Shown here: one piece after another, positions 1 to 9,003 of the stretch
Layout: every line of letters begins with the position of its first letter
Position numbering within the stretch: the first letter of the stretch is position 1
Source of the DNA: QHCA01 sp003244095
GTDB lineage: Bacteria; Actinomycetota; Actinomycetes; Mycobacteriales; QHCA01
NCBI GenBank assembly: GCA_038329965.1
Contig: JBBQNN010000012.1
Location: forward strand, 1-64,000
Direction: 5' to 3'
Length of the DNA: 64,000 nucleotides
Notes under the pieces: generated by a model
Seen by the model: only the letters and a program-made list of their open reading frames with translations
Databases searched by the model: none
Told to the model about the DNA's origin: nothing
Position numbers and translations under genes: made by a program

Positions 1-477
1 GTTGACCAGGCTCCCCGAACCGCTGCCCTGGCTCGCGCCGGAGCACTTCACGGCCGCCGTACCGATCACGGAGACGGCGTTGCAGGACACGGTCACCGGG
101 ATGTTGATCAAACTGCCGGTACCGCTCGAACCGCCATTGCCCGCCCTCGAGCACTTCAGGGCAGCCACACCGAGCACGCCGGCGGCGTTGCAGGACACGT
201 TCACCGGAACGTTGACCAGATTGATCGAACTGCCGCCCACCTTGCCGAGGCTGCCGAGGCTGCCGAGGCTGCCGAGGTTGCCGAGGTTGCCCAGGGACTT
301 GCCCAGGGAGGTGGAATCCGTGACGGCCGACAGGTCGAGCGTCTTGTTCAAGCCGCTCGACTTCGCGGCGCCGCCAGTCAGAGTAGTCGCGCCCGCGGGG
401 CTAGCGGCCCACCCGAACGCGAGGCAGCCGGCAGCCAGGAGGCCGCCAGCCATCGTCTTACGTGCCCACATCTGCAT
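1..477 (-). CDS. Chaplin-like secreted protein, 3' end cut by window edge
   Basis: The reading frame opens at ATG 477 and runs off the window after 159 codons with no stop. An AAAGGA ribosome site lies upstream. Residues 1-30 are a signal peptide (basic start, Leu/Ala/Gly core, ASPAGA cleavage region). A short Leu-Gly-Ser/Asn repeat follows at about residues 62-78. Then come at least two copies of a unit of about 40 residues with the pattern N-[VI]-P-V-[NT]-V-S-C-N-A, a hydrophobic stretch and a K-C-S; a third copy seems to begin at the edge. Paired Cys and alternating Val/Asn resemble chaplins and related actinomycete surface proteins, but this is not a close match to the classical consensus. 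Likely cell-surface or hyphal sheath protein; function inferred. Confidence 0.7.
   Translation of the reverse strand, partial: MQMWARKTMAGGLLAAGCLAFGWAASPAGATTLTGGAAKSSGLNKTLDLSAVTDSTSLGKSLGNLGNLGSLGSLGSLGKVGGSSINLVNVPVNVSCNAAGVLGVAALKCSRAGNGGSSGTGSLINIPVTVSCNAVSVIGTAAVKCSGASQGSGSGSLVN
242..295. repeat. 9-bp tandem repeat inside the chaplin-like gene
   Basis: Six adjacent copies of [ct]tgccgagg; the last copy differs by one base. On the coding (minus) strand they encode a run of Leu-Gly-Ser/Asn triplets, a flexible linker between the signal peptide and the Cys-containing repeats. Unit copy number could vary between strains. Confidence 0.8.
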
Positions 478-511
478 GTGGTGAAGTCCTTTCGTCCGTT
501 ACGCCGGGTTT

Positions 512-531
512 GGGCGAGCTTAGTCTCGCCC
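512..531. promoter_or_regulatory. Inverted repeat upstream of the chaplin-like gene
   Basis: GGGCGAG (512-518) and CTCGCCC (525-531) form a perfect 7-bp inverted repeat with a 6-base spacer, 35 bases before the ATG at 477. It lies in the 281-bp divergent gap between this gene and the DNA ligase. It could be an operator or a leader hairpin; I see nothing else distinct in the gap. Confidence 0.3.
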
Positions 532-758
532 CCGATGCGCAACGACCGCGCCGCGGTGGGGTAACTGCCAATTTCCTAGTTTCTCGTCATGTGGACTCTG
601 GCCCCCCGTAACAGCGATGTAACCCAGCGTCCCGGACGCAGGATCTTCGTCACCGTTTTGTGCGCATCCCGGCCGGGGTGGCCGGATCGCGTAACGGCTC
701 GCGGGAACTGTCGCGCCATGCCCAAAGTGACGATCCGGACGGGATGGAAGATGGACGT

Positions 759-1022
759 GTGCTGCTCTCCGATCTTGTCGCCGCCTCCGACACCGTGCGC
801 TCGACGGCCGCGCGCCGGGCCAAGACAGTTGCGCTGGCCGGCGCGCTGCGCGCCCTGACGCCCGACGAGGTGACGGCCGGCGCGGCCTTCCTCTCCGGCG
901 AGGCCCGCCAGCGACCGCTGGGTGTCGGCTGGGCGGCGCTGAAGGAGTTGCCACCACCGGCCGGCGCGCCGGGCCTGACCGTCGGCGAGGTCGATCCGCC
1001 CTCGATCAGATCGCCATCCTGA
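759..1022 (+). pseudogene. ATP-dependent DNA ligase, N-terminal part (frameshifted from the next entry)
   Basis: GTG 759 follows a GGAAG ribosome site at 746-750; ATG 744 in the same frame is the alternative. The 87 codons give the helical N-terminal domain of actinobacterial LigB-type ligases (LLSDLVAAS near the start, then a VGWAALKELP segment). After GEVD (ending at 995) the frame falls to a stop at 1020-1022. The family sequence continues in another frame from 1001 (LDQIAILSGPGSQAE). Only five bases (996-1000) separate the two frames, so a single missing base explains the break. It could be a real mutation or a sequencing error. Confidence 0.75.
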
Positions 1023-1066
1023 GCGGTCCCGGGTCACAGGCCGAGCGCCGCCGGCTCCTGGACGCG

Positions 1067-2287
1067 ATGTTCAGCCGGGCCACCGCGGCCGAGCAGCAGT
1101 TCCTCCGCGGCCTGATCACCGGCGAGGTGCGCCAGGGAGCGCTGCAGGCGCTGGTCGCCGACGCGGTGGCCTTGGCCGCGCAGGTGCCGGTCGCGGACGT
1201 ACGACGAGCCCTGATGCTCTCCGGTGACCTCGGCCTGACCGCCGGCCTGGCCCTGCAGCATGGGGTGGAAGCACTGCAGGACGTCACGCTGCGCGTCGGC
1301 ACCCCCGTCCAACCGATGCTCGCCTCGCCGGCCACATCGGTCGAAGCGGCGTTGGCGATCACCGGCGAGGCGGCGGTCGAGCGCAAGCTCGACGGGGTAC
1401 GCATCCAGGTGCACCGCCGCGGCGACGACGTCGGCGTCTACACCCGCAGCCTCGACGACATCACCGACCGGGTCCCGGAGATCGTCGAGGCCGTCCGCGC
1501 CCTGCCCGTCACCACCGCGGTGTTCGACGGCGAGGCGATCGCGCTGCGACCCGACGGCCGGCCGCGGCCGTTCCAGGAGACCGCCAGCCGGATCGGCAAC
1601 CGCTCCGACGTGCCGGCACTCAGGGCGAGCCGGCCGTTGACCACGTACCTGTTCGACGTCCTGCACCTCGACGGGACCGACCTGCTCGACCTGACGGGAG
1701 CCGAGCGCCACACCCGGCTGGCCGCCGTCGTCCCCGACCGCCAGCGGGTTCCCCGGCTGGTCACCGGCGACCCGGCCGAGGCGCAGGCCTTCTTCGACGA
1801 GACCGTTGCCCAAGGCCACGAGGGCGTGATCGTGAAGTCGCTGCACGTCCCCTACGAAGCCGGCCGGCGCGGCACCGGCTGGCTCAAGGTCAAGCCGCGG
1901 CACACCCTCGATCTGGTGGTCCTGGCCGCCGAGTGGGGCCATGGGAGGAGAAGGGGCTGGCTGTCCAACCTGCACCTGGGTGCCCGCGACCCCGACGCGG
2001 GCGGGTTCGTGATGCTCGGCAAGACATTCAAGGGGCTGACCGACGCGATGCTGGCCTGGCAGACCGACCATTTGCAGGAGTTGGCGGTCGCACGCGACGA
2101 TTGGCAGGTGACCGTCGCCCCTGAGCTCGTCGTCGAGGTGGCCGCAGACGGCGTGCAGACCAGCTCGCGCTATCCGTGCGGCATGGCCCTGCGCTTCGCG
2201 AGGGTGCTGCGCCACCGGCCGGACAAGCAGGCCGCCGACGCCGACACCGTCGAGACGGTCCGCGCCCTGCATGACGGCGCCCGGTGA
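1067..2287 (+). CDS. ATP-dependent DNA ligase, catalytic part (5' part in another frame)
   Basis: This frame holds the adenylation and OB-fold domains; the coding similarity reaches back to 1001, but the first ATG is 1067. Lys107 in ERKLDGVR (codon at 1385) is the adenylated lysine. FDGEAIAL is the metal-binding motif, and EGVIVKS plus GWLKVKP are motifs IV and V. Joined to the preceding fragment it would be about 509 residues, the usual LigB length. These accessory enzymes seal nicks with ATP beside the essential NAD-dependent LigA. The TGA stop overlaps the GTG start of ppc (GTGA), so the two are probably co-transcribed. Whether a functional ligase is made depends on the frameshift being real. 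Confidence 0.85.
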   Translation: MFSRATAAEQQFLRGLITGEVRQGALQALVADAVALAAQVPVADVRRALMLSGDLGLTAGLALQHGVEALQDVTLRVGTPVQPMLASPATSVEAALAITGEAAVERKLDGVRIQVHRRGDDVGVYTRSLDDITDRVPEIVEAVRALPVTTAVFDGEAIALRPDGRPRPFQETASRIGNRSDVPALRASRPLTTYLFDVLHLDGTDLLDLTGAERHTRLAAVVPDRQRVPRLVTGDPAEAQAFFDETVAQGHEGVIVKSLHVPYEAGRRGTGWLKVKPRHTLDLVVLAAEWGHGRRRGWLSNLHLGARDPDAGGFVMLGKTFKGLTDAMLAWQTDHLQELAVARDDWQVTVAPELVVEVAADGVQTSSRYPCGMALRFARVLRHRPDKQAADADTVETVRALHDGAR

Positions 2288-5010
2288 CAACTCCCGACCT
2301 CGACCTCGACCTCGACGCCGACGCCACCGCCGACCGCGCGTTGCGGGCCGACATCCGGCGGGTGGGGGACGCGCTCGGGGACTCCCTTGTCCGCCAGAAC
2401 GGCCAGGAGCTGCTGGATCTCGTCGAGCAGGTCCGCGCGCTCAGCCGCGACGACGCCGACCGGGTCGGCGACCTGCTCCGCCAGGTCGACCTGCTCACCG
2501 CCGTGCGGCTGGTCCGCGCGTTCTCCGCGTACTTCCACCTCGCCAACACCACCGAGCAGACCCACCGGGCGCTGGCGTTGGCGGCACGGCGGCGCCAGCA
2601 CGGCGGATGGCTGCAACAGGCGGTCGACCGCGTGCTCGGACACGCGGTGCCCGACGACGAGATCGCTGCCGCGATAGCCGGGTTGGGCGTCCGCCCGGTG
2701 TTCACCGCGCACCCGACCGAGGCCTCCCGCCGGTCCACCCTGTCCAAGCTGAACACCGTCTCGGAACTGCTGGGCGATCCCGACACGGCCCGGGCCAACC
2801 GCCGGCTGGGCGCCGTCGTGGACCTGATGTGGCAGACCGACGAGCTGCGCCTGGAGCGCCCCGAACCCGCCGACGAGGCCCGCAACGCCGTCTACTACCT
2901 CGACCAACTCTTCGCCGGCCCGGTGCCCGACGTACTGGAGGAGCTGGCCACGGAGCTGCGCCGCCTGGGCGTCGAGCTGGATCCCAGCGCCCGGCCGCTG
3001 TCCTTCGGCACGTGGATCGGCGGTGACCGCGACGGCAATCCCAACGTCACGCCGGCCACCACCACGGCGGTCCTGCTGCTCCAGCAGGACCACGCCATCC
3101 GCTCCATGGTCGCGGCCTGCGACCGGCTGGCCCAGGACCTCTCGACCTCCAGCCGGATCGCGGGCGCGTCGACCGAGCTCCTCGACAGCGTCCGGCGCGA
3201 CCTTGAGTTGCTGCCCGAGGTCGAGCCGAGGATCCGCCGGATGAACGTCGAGGAGCCCTACCGCCTCAAGACCAGCTGCATCCGGGCCAAGCTGCAGGGC
3301 ACCCGGGTCCGCCTGGCGCGGGCTGGGCGGCACGAGCCGGGCCGCGACTACCTCGGCACCGCCGAGTTGCTCGCGGACCTCGAGGTGATGCGCAGCTCAC
3401 TGCTCGAACACGAGGGCGGCCTGATCGCCGACGTGATCCTGACCCGCCTGCTGCGGTCCATCCGTGCATTCGGGCTTCAGCTCGCCACGATGGACATCCG
3501 CGAGCACGCCGACGCCCACCATCGCGTGCTCGGCCAGCTGTACGACGGCCTGGCCGAGCTGGACCGGCCCTATGCCGAGCTCGAGCGGCCGATCCGGACG
3601 AAGCTGCTGGAGGGTGAGTTGAGCGGCCGCCGCCCGCTCACCGGGGCCGACCCGGCCCTCGACGAGCGCGGCATGGCCACGTACGACATCTTCCGCACCG
3701 TCCGGGACGCCCTCGACCGGTTCGGCCCCGAGGTGGTCGAGAGCTACATCGTGTCGATGACCCAGGGGGTCGACGACGTGCTGGCGGCTGTCGTGCTGGC
3801 GCGGGAGGCCGGGCTGGTCGCCGTGCACGCGGGCACCGCCCGGATCGGCTTCGTCCCGCTCCTGGAGACCGTCGACACGCTGCAGGTCGCCGGCGAGCTG
3901 CTCGACGAGTTGCTCTCCGTGCCCGCCTACCGCCGCCTGGTGGCCGCGCGCGGCGACCTGCAGGAGGTCATGCTCGGCTACTCCGACTCCAACAAGGACG
4001 CCGGCATCACCACGTCGCTGTGGGAGATCCACAAGGCCCAGCGGGCGCTGCGGGACGTGGCCGGTCGGCACGGGGTACGGCTACGGCTGTTCCACGGCCG
4101 CGGCGGCACGGTGGGCCGCGGCGGCGGGCCGACGCACGACGCCATCCTGGCCCAGCCGTACGGCACCCTCGACGGCGAGATCAAGGTGACCGAGCAGGGT
4201 GAGGTGATCTCCGACAAGTACGCGCTGCCGTCGCTGGCCCGGGAGAACCTCGAGCTGACCGTCGCGGCGGTCCTGGAGGCGACGCTGCTGCACACCACCC
4301 CGCGGCAGCCCCTGGAGCAGATCGCCGGCTGGGACGTCGCCATGGAGGTCATCTCCGGTGCCGCGCACCGAGCCTACCGCGGGCTGATCGACGACCCCGA
4401 CCTCGCTGCCTACTTCTGGGCCTGCACGCCGGTCGAGCAACTGGCCGCGCTCAACATCGGCTCCCGGCCGGCCCGCCGCCCCGACGCCGGCTCCGGCCTC
4501 GACGGGCTGCGCGCGATCCCGTGGGTGTTCGGCTGGACCCAGACCCGCCAGATCGTGCCGGGCTGGTTCGGAGTCGGAGCGGGCCTGGCGGCGGCCCGGG
4601 CGGCCGGGCTCGGTGAGGTGCTCGACGAGATGTACGCAGAGTGGCACTTCTTCCGCACCTTCGTCTCCAACATCGAGATGACGCTGGCCAAGACCGACCT
4701 GACGATGGCCGCGCGCTACGTCGAAGCCCTGGTCCCACCCCCGCTGCGGCACATCCTCGACGCCATCCGGGCCGAGCACGCGTCCTCGGTCACGGAGGTG
4801 CTCCGCGTGACCGGCCAGCAGCGGCTGCTCGACGACCACCCGGTGCTGCAACGCACGCTCGCCGTGCGCGATACCTATCTCCAGCCGATCAACCAGTTGC
4901 AGATCGCCCTGCTGTCGCGGCAGCGGGCGGGTGACACCGACCCGCTCCTGGGCCGGGCCATCCTGCTCACGGTCAACGGTGTGGCCGCCGGGCTGCGCAA
5001 TACCGGTTGA
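2284..5010 (+). CDS. ppc: Phosphoenolpyruvate carboxylase
   Basis: Adds bicarbonate to PEP to make oxaloacetate, refilling the TCA cycle in the cytosol. The 908-residue length is typical. Visible catalytic signatures are TAHPTE with His143, SDSNKDAG with Lys571, and FHGRGGTVGRGGGP around residue 604. The family C-terminal RNTG tail is present. The start is GTG 2284, which overlaps the ligase stop by 4 bp; it puts a Leu-Asp run (LDLDLDADA) at the N-terminus, which may be non-conserved. The next gene begins 111 bp later after an ordinary leader. Confidence 0.97.
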   Translation: MTTPDLDLDLDADATADRALRADIRRVGDALGDSLVRQNGQELLDLVEQVRALSRDDADRVGDLLRQVDLLTAVRLVRAFSAYFHLANTTEQTHRALALAARRRQHGGWLQQAVDRVLGHAVPDDEIAAAIAGLGVRPVFTAHPTEASRRSTLSKLNTVSELLGDPDTARANRRLGAVVDLMWQTDELRLERPEPADEARNAVYYLDQLFAGPVPDVLEELATELRRLGVELDPSARPLSFGTWIGGDRDGNPNVTPATTTAVLLLQQDHAIRSMVAACDRLAQDLSTSSRIAGASTELLDSVRRDLELLPEVEPRIRRMNVEEPYRLKTSCIRAKLQGTRVRLARAGRHEPGRDYLGTAELLADLEVMRSSLLEHEGGLIADVILTRLLRSIRAFGLQLATMDIREHADAHHRVLGQLYDGLAELDRPYAELERPIRTKLLEGELSGRRPLTGADPALDERGMATYDIFRTVRDALDRFGPEVVESYIVSMTQGVDDVLAAVVLAREAGLVAVHAGTARIGFVPLLETVDTLQVAGELLDELLSVPAYRRLVAARGDLQEVMLGYSDSNKDAGITTSLWEIHKAQRALRDVAGRHGVRLRLFHGRGGTVGRGGGPTHDAILAQPYGTLDGEIKVTEQGEVISDKYALPSLARENLELTVAAVLEATLLHTTPRQPLEQIAGWDVAMEVISGAAHRAYRGLIDDPDLAAYFWACTPVEQLAALNIGSRPARRPDAGSGLDGLRAIPWVFGWTQTRQIVPGWFGVGAGLAAARAAGLGEVLDEMYAEWHFFRTFVSNIEMTLAKTDLTMAARYVEALVPPPLRHILDAIRAEHASSVTEVLRVTGQQRLLDDHPVLQRTLAVRDTYLQPINQLQIALLSRQRAGDTDPLLGRAILLTVNGVAAGLRNTG

Positions 5011-5121
5011 TCCGGGCACAATACCGGGTAAGCCGATGTGCGACGTAGGCTGACTCAGGCAGGCCCGGGTGCGACACTGAGGACGTCGAGCGGGCAGCGG
5101 ACGTCGAAGGGGATACCCACC

Positions 5122-6516
5122 ATGGACGCTGCAAGCTGGACTCCCGACGACGCCGAGCGGGCCGACCTCGAGCTCCTGCTGTCCGGCGCCTTCTCCCCCC
5201 TTCAGGGCTTCCTCGACCGGGCCGATACCGAATCGGTGCGTGCGACCGGCCGACTGGCCGACGGCACAGAATGGCCGGTGCCCGTGGTGCTGCAAGTCCC
5301 CGACGAGCTCGCCGGTGCGCCTGCGCTCACCCTGACCGACCCCGAGGGCGCGCCGCTGGCCCGGCTGGCGATCACCGAGGCATGGCCGGCCGGCCGCGGA
5401 CGGCAGTTCGTCGCGGGGCCGGTCGCGGCGCTGGCCGAGCCCGCGTACGGCACCTTCCGGTCGCTACACCTGACCCCCGCCCAGGTGCGCGAACAGCTCG
5501 GCAGCGGCCCGGTCCTCGCAACCGTCGCCGGTACGCCCCTACACTGCGCCGGCATCGCCGGCCTGCGCGCGGCCGCCGAGTGCCTGGACGCGCGAACCCT
5601 CCTGCTGATCCCCACCGGCACGTCAGGCGACGAGCCACTGGTGAGGGCGGTGCTGGCCGCAGCCGCCGAGTTGCCGGGGGCGGTGCCGGTCGCCGTCGCG
5701 CTGCGTTCCCCCGACGGCTCCGCGGCCCACGCCCTGCTCGGCGCGCACGTGGCCGCCGCCTACGGTGCGACCCACCTCCTTGCCGCCGCGGGGCTGCCCG
5801 GGGCGCCGCTGCCCGTCGTACCCCCGACGCCTGCCGCGCAACCCGCGCTCAGCGACGAGGCCCTGAACGCCCTGCTCGATGCCGGAGCGCCGTTGCCGGC
5901 CGGCTTCACCCCGGCCGCCGTGGAGCGCGAGCTTCGCCGGACGCGACGGCCCCTCACCCGGCGTGGGCTGGTGGTGCTGTTCACCGGACTGTCCGGGTCG
6001 GGCAAGTCGACGCTGGCCCGCGGCCTGCACGACACCCTGCTCGAACGCGGCGACCGTACGACGACCCTGCTCGACGGCGACGTCGTCCGCCGGATGCTCT
6101 CTGCCGGGCTGGGCTTCAGCCGGGCCGACCGCGACCTCAACATCACCCGGATCGGCTACGTCGCCGCGGAGGCCGCCCGGCACGGTGGGGTGGCCATCTG
6201 CGCGCCGATCGCGCCCTATGCGAGCACCCGTGCCGCCGTCCGCGCCATGGCCGAGGCGGCCGGCGACTTCGTCCTCGTCTGGGTCTCCACCCCGCTGGAG
6301 CGCTGCGAGGCGCGCGACCGCAAGGGCCTCTACGCCCGGGCCCGGGCCGGTGGGCTGCCCGGCTTCACCGGCATCGACGACCCGTACGAGGAGCCGCTCG
6401 ACGCAGACGTGGTCATCGACACGTCCGACCGGCCGATCGGCGACTGCGTGGCCGAGGTCGTCACCTTCCTGCGACACGGCGGCTGGCTGTCCGACCAGAC
6501 AGCGGTGACGCCGTGA
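5122..6516 (+). CDS. cysC: Adenylylsulfate (APS) kinase with degenerate ATP-sulfurylase-like N-terminal region
   Basis: Phosphorylates APS to PAPS, the sulfuryl donor for the sulfotransferases nearby. ATG 5122 has an AAGGGG ribosome site; 464 residues. The C-terminal part (about 283-464) is a complete APS kinase: P-loop GLSGSGKST (289-297), DGDVVRRML, GFSRADRDLNI, APYASTRA, KGLYARARAG and a final hydrophobic strand. The N-terminal part begins like an ATP sulfurylase PUA-like domain (LLSGAFSPLQGFLD). Where an active sulfurylase has QxRNPxHxxH, this protein has only TVAGTPLH, so that activity is probably lost. The gene overlaps the downstream transporter by 4 bp. It complements CysD/CysN at 28245-30415, whose CysN lacks a kinase domain. 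Confidence 0.9.
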   Translation: MDAASWTPDDAERADLELLLSGAFSPLQGFLDRADTESVRATGRLADGTEWPVPVVLQVPDELAGAPALTLTDPEGAPLARLAITEAWPAGRGRQFVAGPVAALAEPAYGTFRSLHLTPAQVREQLGSGPVLATVAGTPLHCAGIAGLRAAAECLDARTLLLIPTGTSGDEPLVRAVLAAAAELPGAVPVAVALRSPDGSAAHALLGAHVAAAYGATHLLAAAGLPGAPLPVVPPTPAAQPALSDEALNALLDAGAPLPAGFTPAAVERELRRTRRPLTRRGLVVLFTGLSGSGKSTLARGLHDTLLERGDRTTTLLDGDVVRRMLSAGLGFSRADRDLNITRIGYVAAEAARHGGVAICAPIAPYASTRAAVRAMAEAAGDFVLVWVSTPLERCEARDRKGLYARARAGGLPGFTGIDDPYEEPLDADVVIDTSDRPIGDCVAEVVTFLRHGGWLSDQTAVTP

Positions 6517-7463
6517 ACATCGGCCTGGCCATCGTCAGCTTCTTCATCGGCATGATCGTCGGGCTCACCGGCATGGGCGGTGGCGCCTTGATGACCCCGG
6601 TGCTCGTGCTGTTCTTCGGCGTGCCCCCGCTGGCGGCGGTGTCCAGCGACCTCGTCGCCGCCGCCGTGATGAAGCCGTTCGGCAGCCTCGTGCACTTCCG
6701 CAACGGCACCGTCCACCTGGGACTGGTCAAGTGGCTGTGCCTCGGCTCGGTCCCGAGCGCCTTCTGCGGCGTGCTGGTCACCCGTTCGCTGGGCAACGGC
6801 GAGCGGCTGCAGGCCGCGGTGAAGACCTCGCTCGGGGTCGTCCTGGTCATCGCCTCGTTCGCCCTGATCGTCAAGGCCTACCTCGCGCTGGTCCAGCGGG
6901 CCCGCCGCCGGGCCGCCTCCGAGGACTTGCCGCCCGCCGACAATCCGCCGGAGACCCTCCGCGTGCGGCCGCTGCCCACCGTCGTGATCGGCGCTGTCGG
7001 CGGCCTCATCGTCGGCATGACGTCAGTGGGCTCAGGATCCCTGATCATCATCTCGCTGATCATGCTGTATCCCCGGTTGCAGGCCTCCCAACTGGTCGGC
7101 ACCGACCTGGTCCAGGCCGTCCCGCTGGTGATGTCCGCTGCTCTCGGGCACCTGCTCTTCGGTGACTTCCAGCTGGCGGTGACCACCTCGCTGCTGATCG
7201 GCTCGATCCCCGGCGTCCTACTCGGCGCGACCCTGTCCGCTCGCGCGCCGGGCGGACTGATCCGCCGCGCGTTGACCCTGGTACTGCTCGCCTCGGGCCT
7301 GAAGCTGCTCGGTGCCAGCAACCTCACGCTGGGCGCTGTGCTGCTGGCTGTCGTGCTGCTCGGCCCGCCGCTGTGGATGCTGGCCCGACGGCGGCAGGGG
7401 TTCCCCCCGACCGCGCGCCAGGAGGCCAAGGCGGCCCGGGAAAGAGCCTCCACCGCAATCTGA
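6513..7463 (+). CDS. TauE/SafE family sulfite/sulfate-type membrane transporter
   Basis: A 316-residue integral membrane protein with about eight hydrophobic segments arranged as two halves. Each half starts with a glycine-rich helix (GMIVGLTGMGGGALMTPVL near residue 11 and GGLIVGMTSVGSGSLI near 165), the hallmark of TauE/SafE. A basic loop (QRARRRAAS) separates the halves. The GTG start at 6513 overlaps the APS kinase stop (GTGA), so the two are translationally coupled. That context suggests movement of sulfate, sulfite or a sulfonate, but the family also exports other anions, so the substrate is inferred. Confidence 0.88.
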   Translation: MNIGLAIVSFFIGMIVGLTGMGGGALMTPVLVLFFGVPPLAAVSSDLVAAAVMKPFGSLVHFRNGTVHLGLVKWLCLGSVPSAFCGVLVTRSLGNGERLQAAVKTSLGVVLVIASFALIVKAYLALVQRARRRAASEDLPPADNPPETLRVRPLPTVVIGAVGGLIVGMTSVGSGSLIIISLIMLYPRLQASQLVGTDLVQAVPLVMSAALGHLLFGDFQLAVTTSLLIGSIPGVLLGATLSARAPGGLIRRALTLVLLASGLKLLGASNLTLGAVLLAVVLLGPPLWMLARRRQGFPPTARQEAKAARERASTAI

Positions 7464-7562
7464 CGGTTTCGGTCACGTCGGGCCACGCCTGGCGCTATCG
7501 TGCGATTGGGAAGCGTTGCCGGGGTTCGTTCCGCGCCGGGGCGCATTCGCTCAGGGAGGGCC

Positions 7563-8831
7563 ATGAACAGGTTCTCGACCGCTTCGCGCGGGCTGGCGCT
7601 AACCGTGACGCTGGTCCTGGTCGGTCTGGTGCCCGCACCAGCGGGTGCACAGATCGCCCAGCCCGCGGTCGTGGTCGAGACTCCCGCGACCTTCACGCCG
7701 AGTCTCGCCGCCAATGCGACCCAGCCCGATCCGGCGGTCTATGCCCTCGCCCAGCTCGGCAACCAGATGTACGCCGGCGGCAAGTTCGACGCCATCGAGA
7801 ACTCCACCCGAACGACGACCTATATCCGGCCCAATCTCGTGAGCTTCAGCGCGACGACGGGAGCCGTGTCGCCGGGGTTCACGCCGCGCTTCAACGGTTT
7901 CGTGTGGGCACTGCTGGCGAGCGGCACCTCGCTGTACGTCGGTGGCGAGTTCACCACCGTCAACGGTGCGGGCCGCCGCGGGCTGGCCAAGATCGACGCG
8001 ACCACCGGGCTGCTCGACCCCAACTTCAAGCCCGTCGTGGTCTCCTCCGGATTCGTCAAGGAGGTCCGGCTGGTCAACAACCGGCTGATCATCGGCGGGT
8101 CGTTCCCCAAGAAGCTGGCTGCGGTCAACCCGACCACCGGCGCTGACACCGGCTACGTCAACCTGTCGATCGGGGGCGCGTACGTCTATCGCTTCGCGGT
8201 CGACCCCGCCGGGACCCGGCTGGTGGCGTTGGGCAACCTCACGACGGTCAACGGCCTGGTCCGCGCCCGCGCCTTCATGCTCGACCTGGGTGCGACCTCG
8301 GCGACCCTCGACCCGTGGTACTACCAGCCGCTGACCAAGCCGTGCCGGTCCGCGGCGACGGTCGAGTATCTGCGCGACGTCGACTTCTCACCGGACGGCA
8401 CGTACTTCGTGTTCGCCTCGACGGGCTTCATCTCGCGATCCGGCGAGCTCGGCGAGACGTTGTGCGACGCCGCGACGAGATTCGAGACGAACATCCCTAG
8501 CCCGACCCGGCCGACCTGGATCAACTACACCGGCGGGGACACCCTACACTCGGTGGCCGTCACCGGTGTGGCGGTCTACGTCAACGGCCACAACCGCTGG
8601 CTCGACAACCCGCTGGGCGTCGACTCGTGCCGCACCACCTGCGTGTCGCGCCCGGGCATCGGCGCCATCGACCCGACGTCGGGCAAGGCGCTGGCGTGGA
8701 ACCCCGGCAAGACCCGCGGGGTCGGCGGGAAGGACCTGCTGGCCACCTCGACCGGCCTGTGGGTGGCCAGCGACGGCAAGATGTTCAACGGCAGGTACCA
8801 CTGGGGGATCGCGTTCGTCCCGCTCCCCTGA
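7563..8831 (+). CDS. Secreted delta-60/propeller-like repeat protein, copy 1
   Basis: ATG 7563 follows a strong AGGGAGGG site; 422 residues. An N-terminal signal peptide ends at PAGAQ. The mature part has repeated blade-like elements of the form LGNQMYAGGKF, GTSLYVGGEFTTVNG and NNRLIIGGSFPK, as in DUF5122/delta-60 repeat proteins predicted to form beta-propellers. A WINYTGGDTL and NGHNRWLDNP block precedes the C-terminus. No enzyme motif is seen. The adjacent gene is a close paralogue, so this is a tandem duplication. Both precede the polysaccharide genes; a role as an extracellular glycan- or surface-associated protein is inference only. Confidence 0.8.
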   Translation: MNRFSTASRGLALTVTLVLVGLVPAPAGAQIAQPAVVVETPATFTPSLAANATQPDPAVYALAQLGNQMYAGGKFDAIENSTRTTTYIRPNLVSFSATTGAVSPGFTPRFNGFVWALLASGTSLYVGGEFTTVNGAGRRGLAKIDATTGLLDPNFKPVVVSSGFVKEVRLVNNRLIIGGSFPKKLAAVNPTTGADTGYVNLSIGGAYVYRFAVDPAGTRLVALGNLTTVNGLVRARAFMLDLGATSATLDPWYYQPLTKPCRSAATVEYLRDVDFSPDGTYFVFASTGFISRSGELGETLCDAATRFETNIPSPTRPTWINYTGGDTLHSVAVTGVAVYVNGHNRWLDNPLGVDSCRTTCVSRPGIGAIDPTSGKALAWNPGKTRGVGGKDLLATSTGLWVASDGKMFNGRYHWGIAFVPLP

Positions 8832-9003
8832 TTCGCTCACCGACACTCCGCACGCAGGGTGATTGCCAACACACCGTCTGGAATCAACCGGGCTGGCCTT
8901 CGTCCCGGTCCAGCTTGATATCGTGACTCCAGCCTGCGCGACATCAGGGGATTGTCGTCCACATGTCGTATCGCATCGACAAACGACTCCCATTGGGGGA
9001 ATT

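Noticed and set aside
990..1022. Programmed ribosomal frameshift in the ligase
   Set aside because: No slippery sequence or clear downstream structure; a single-base deletion explains it more simply.
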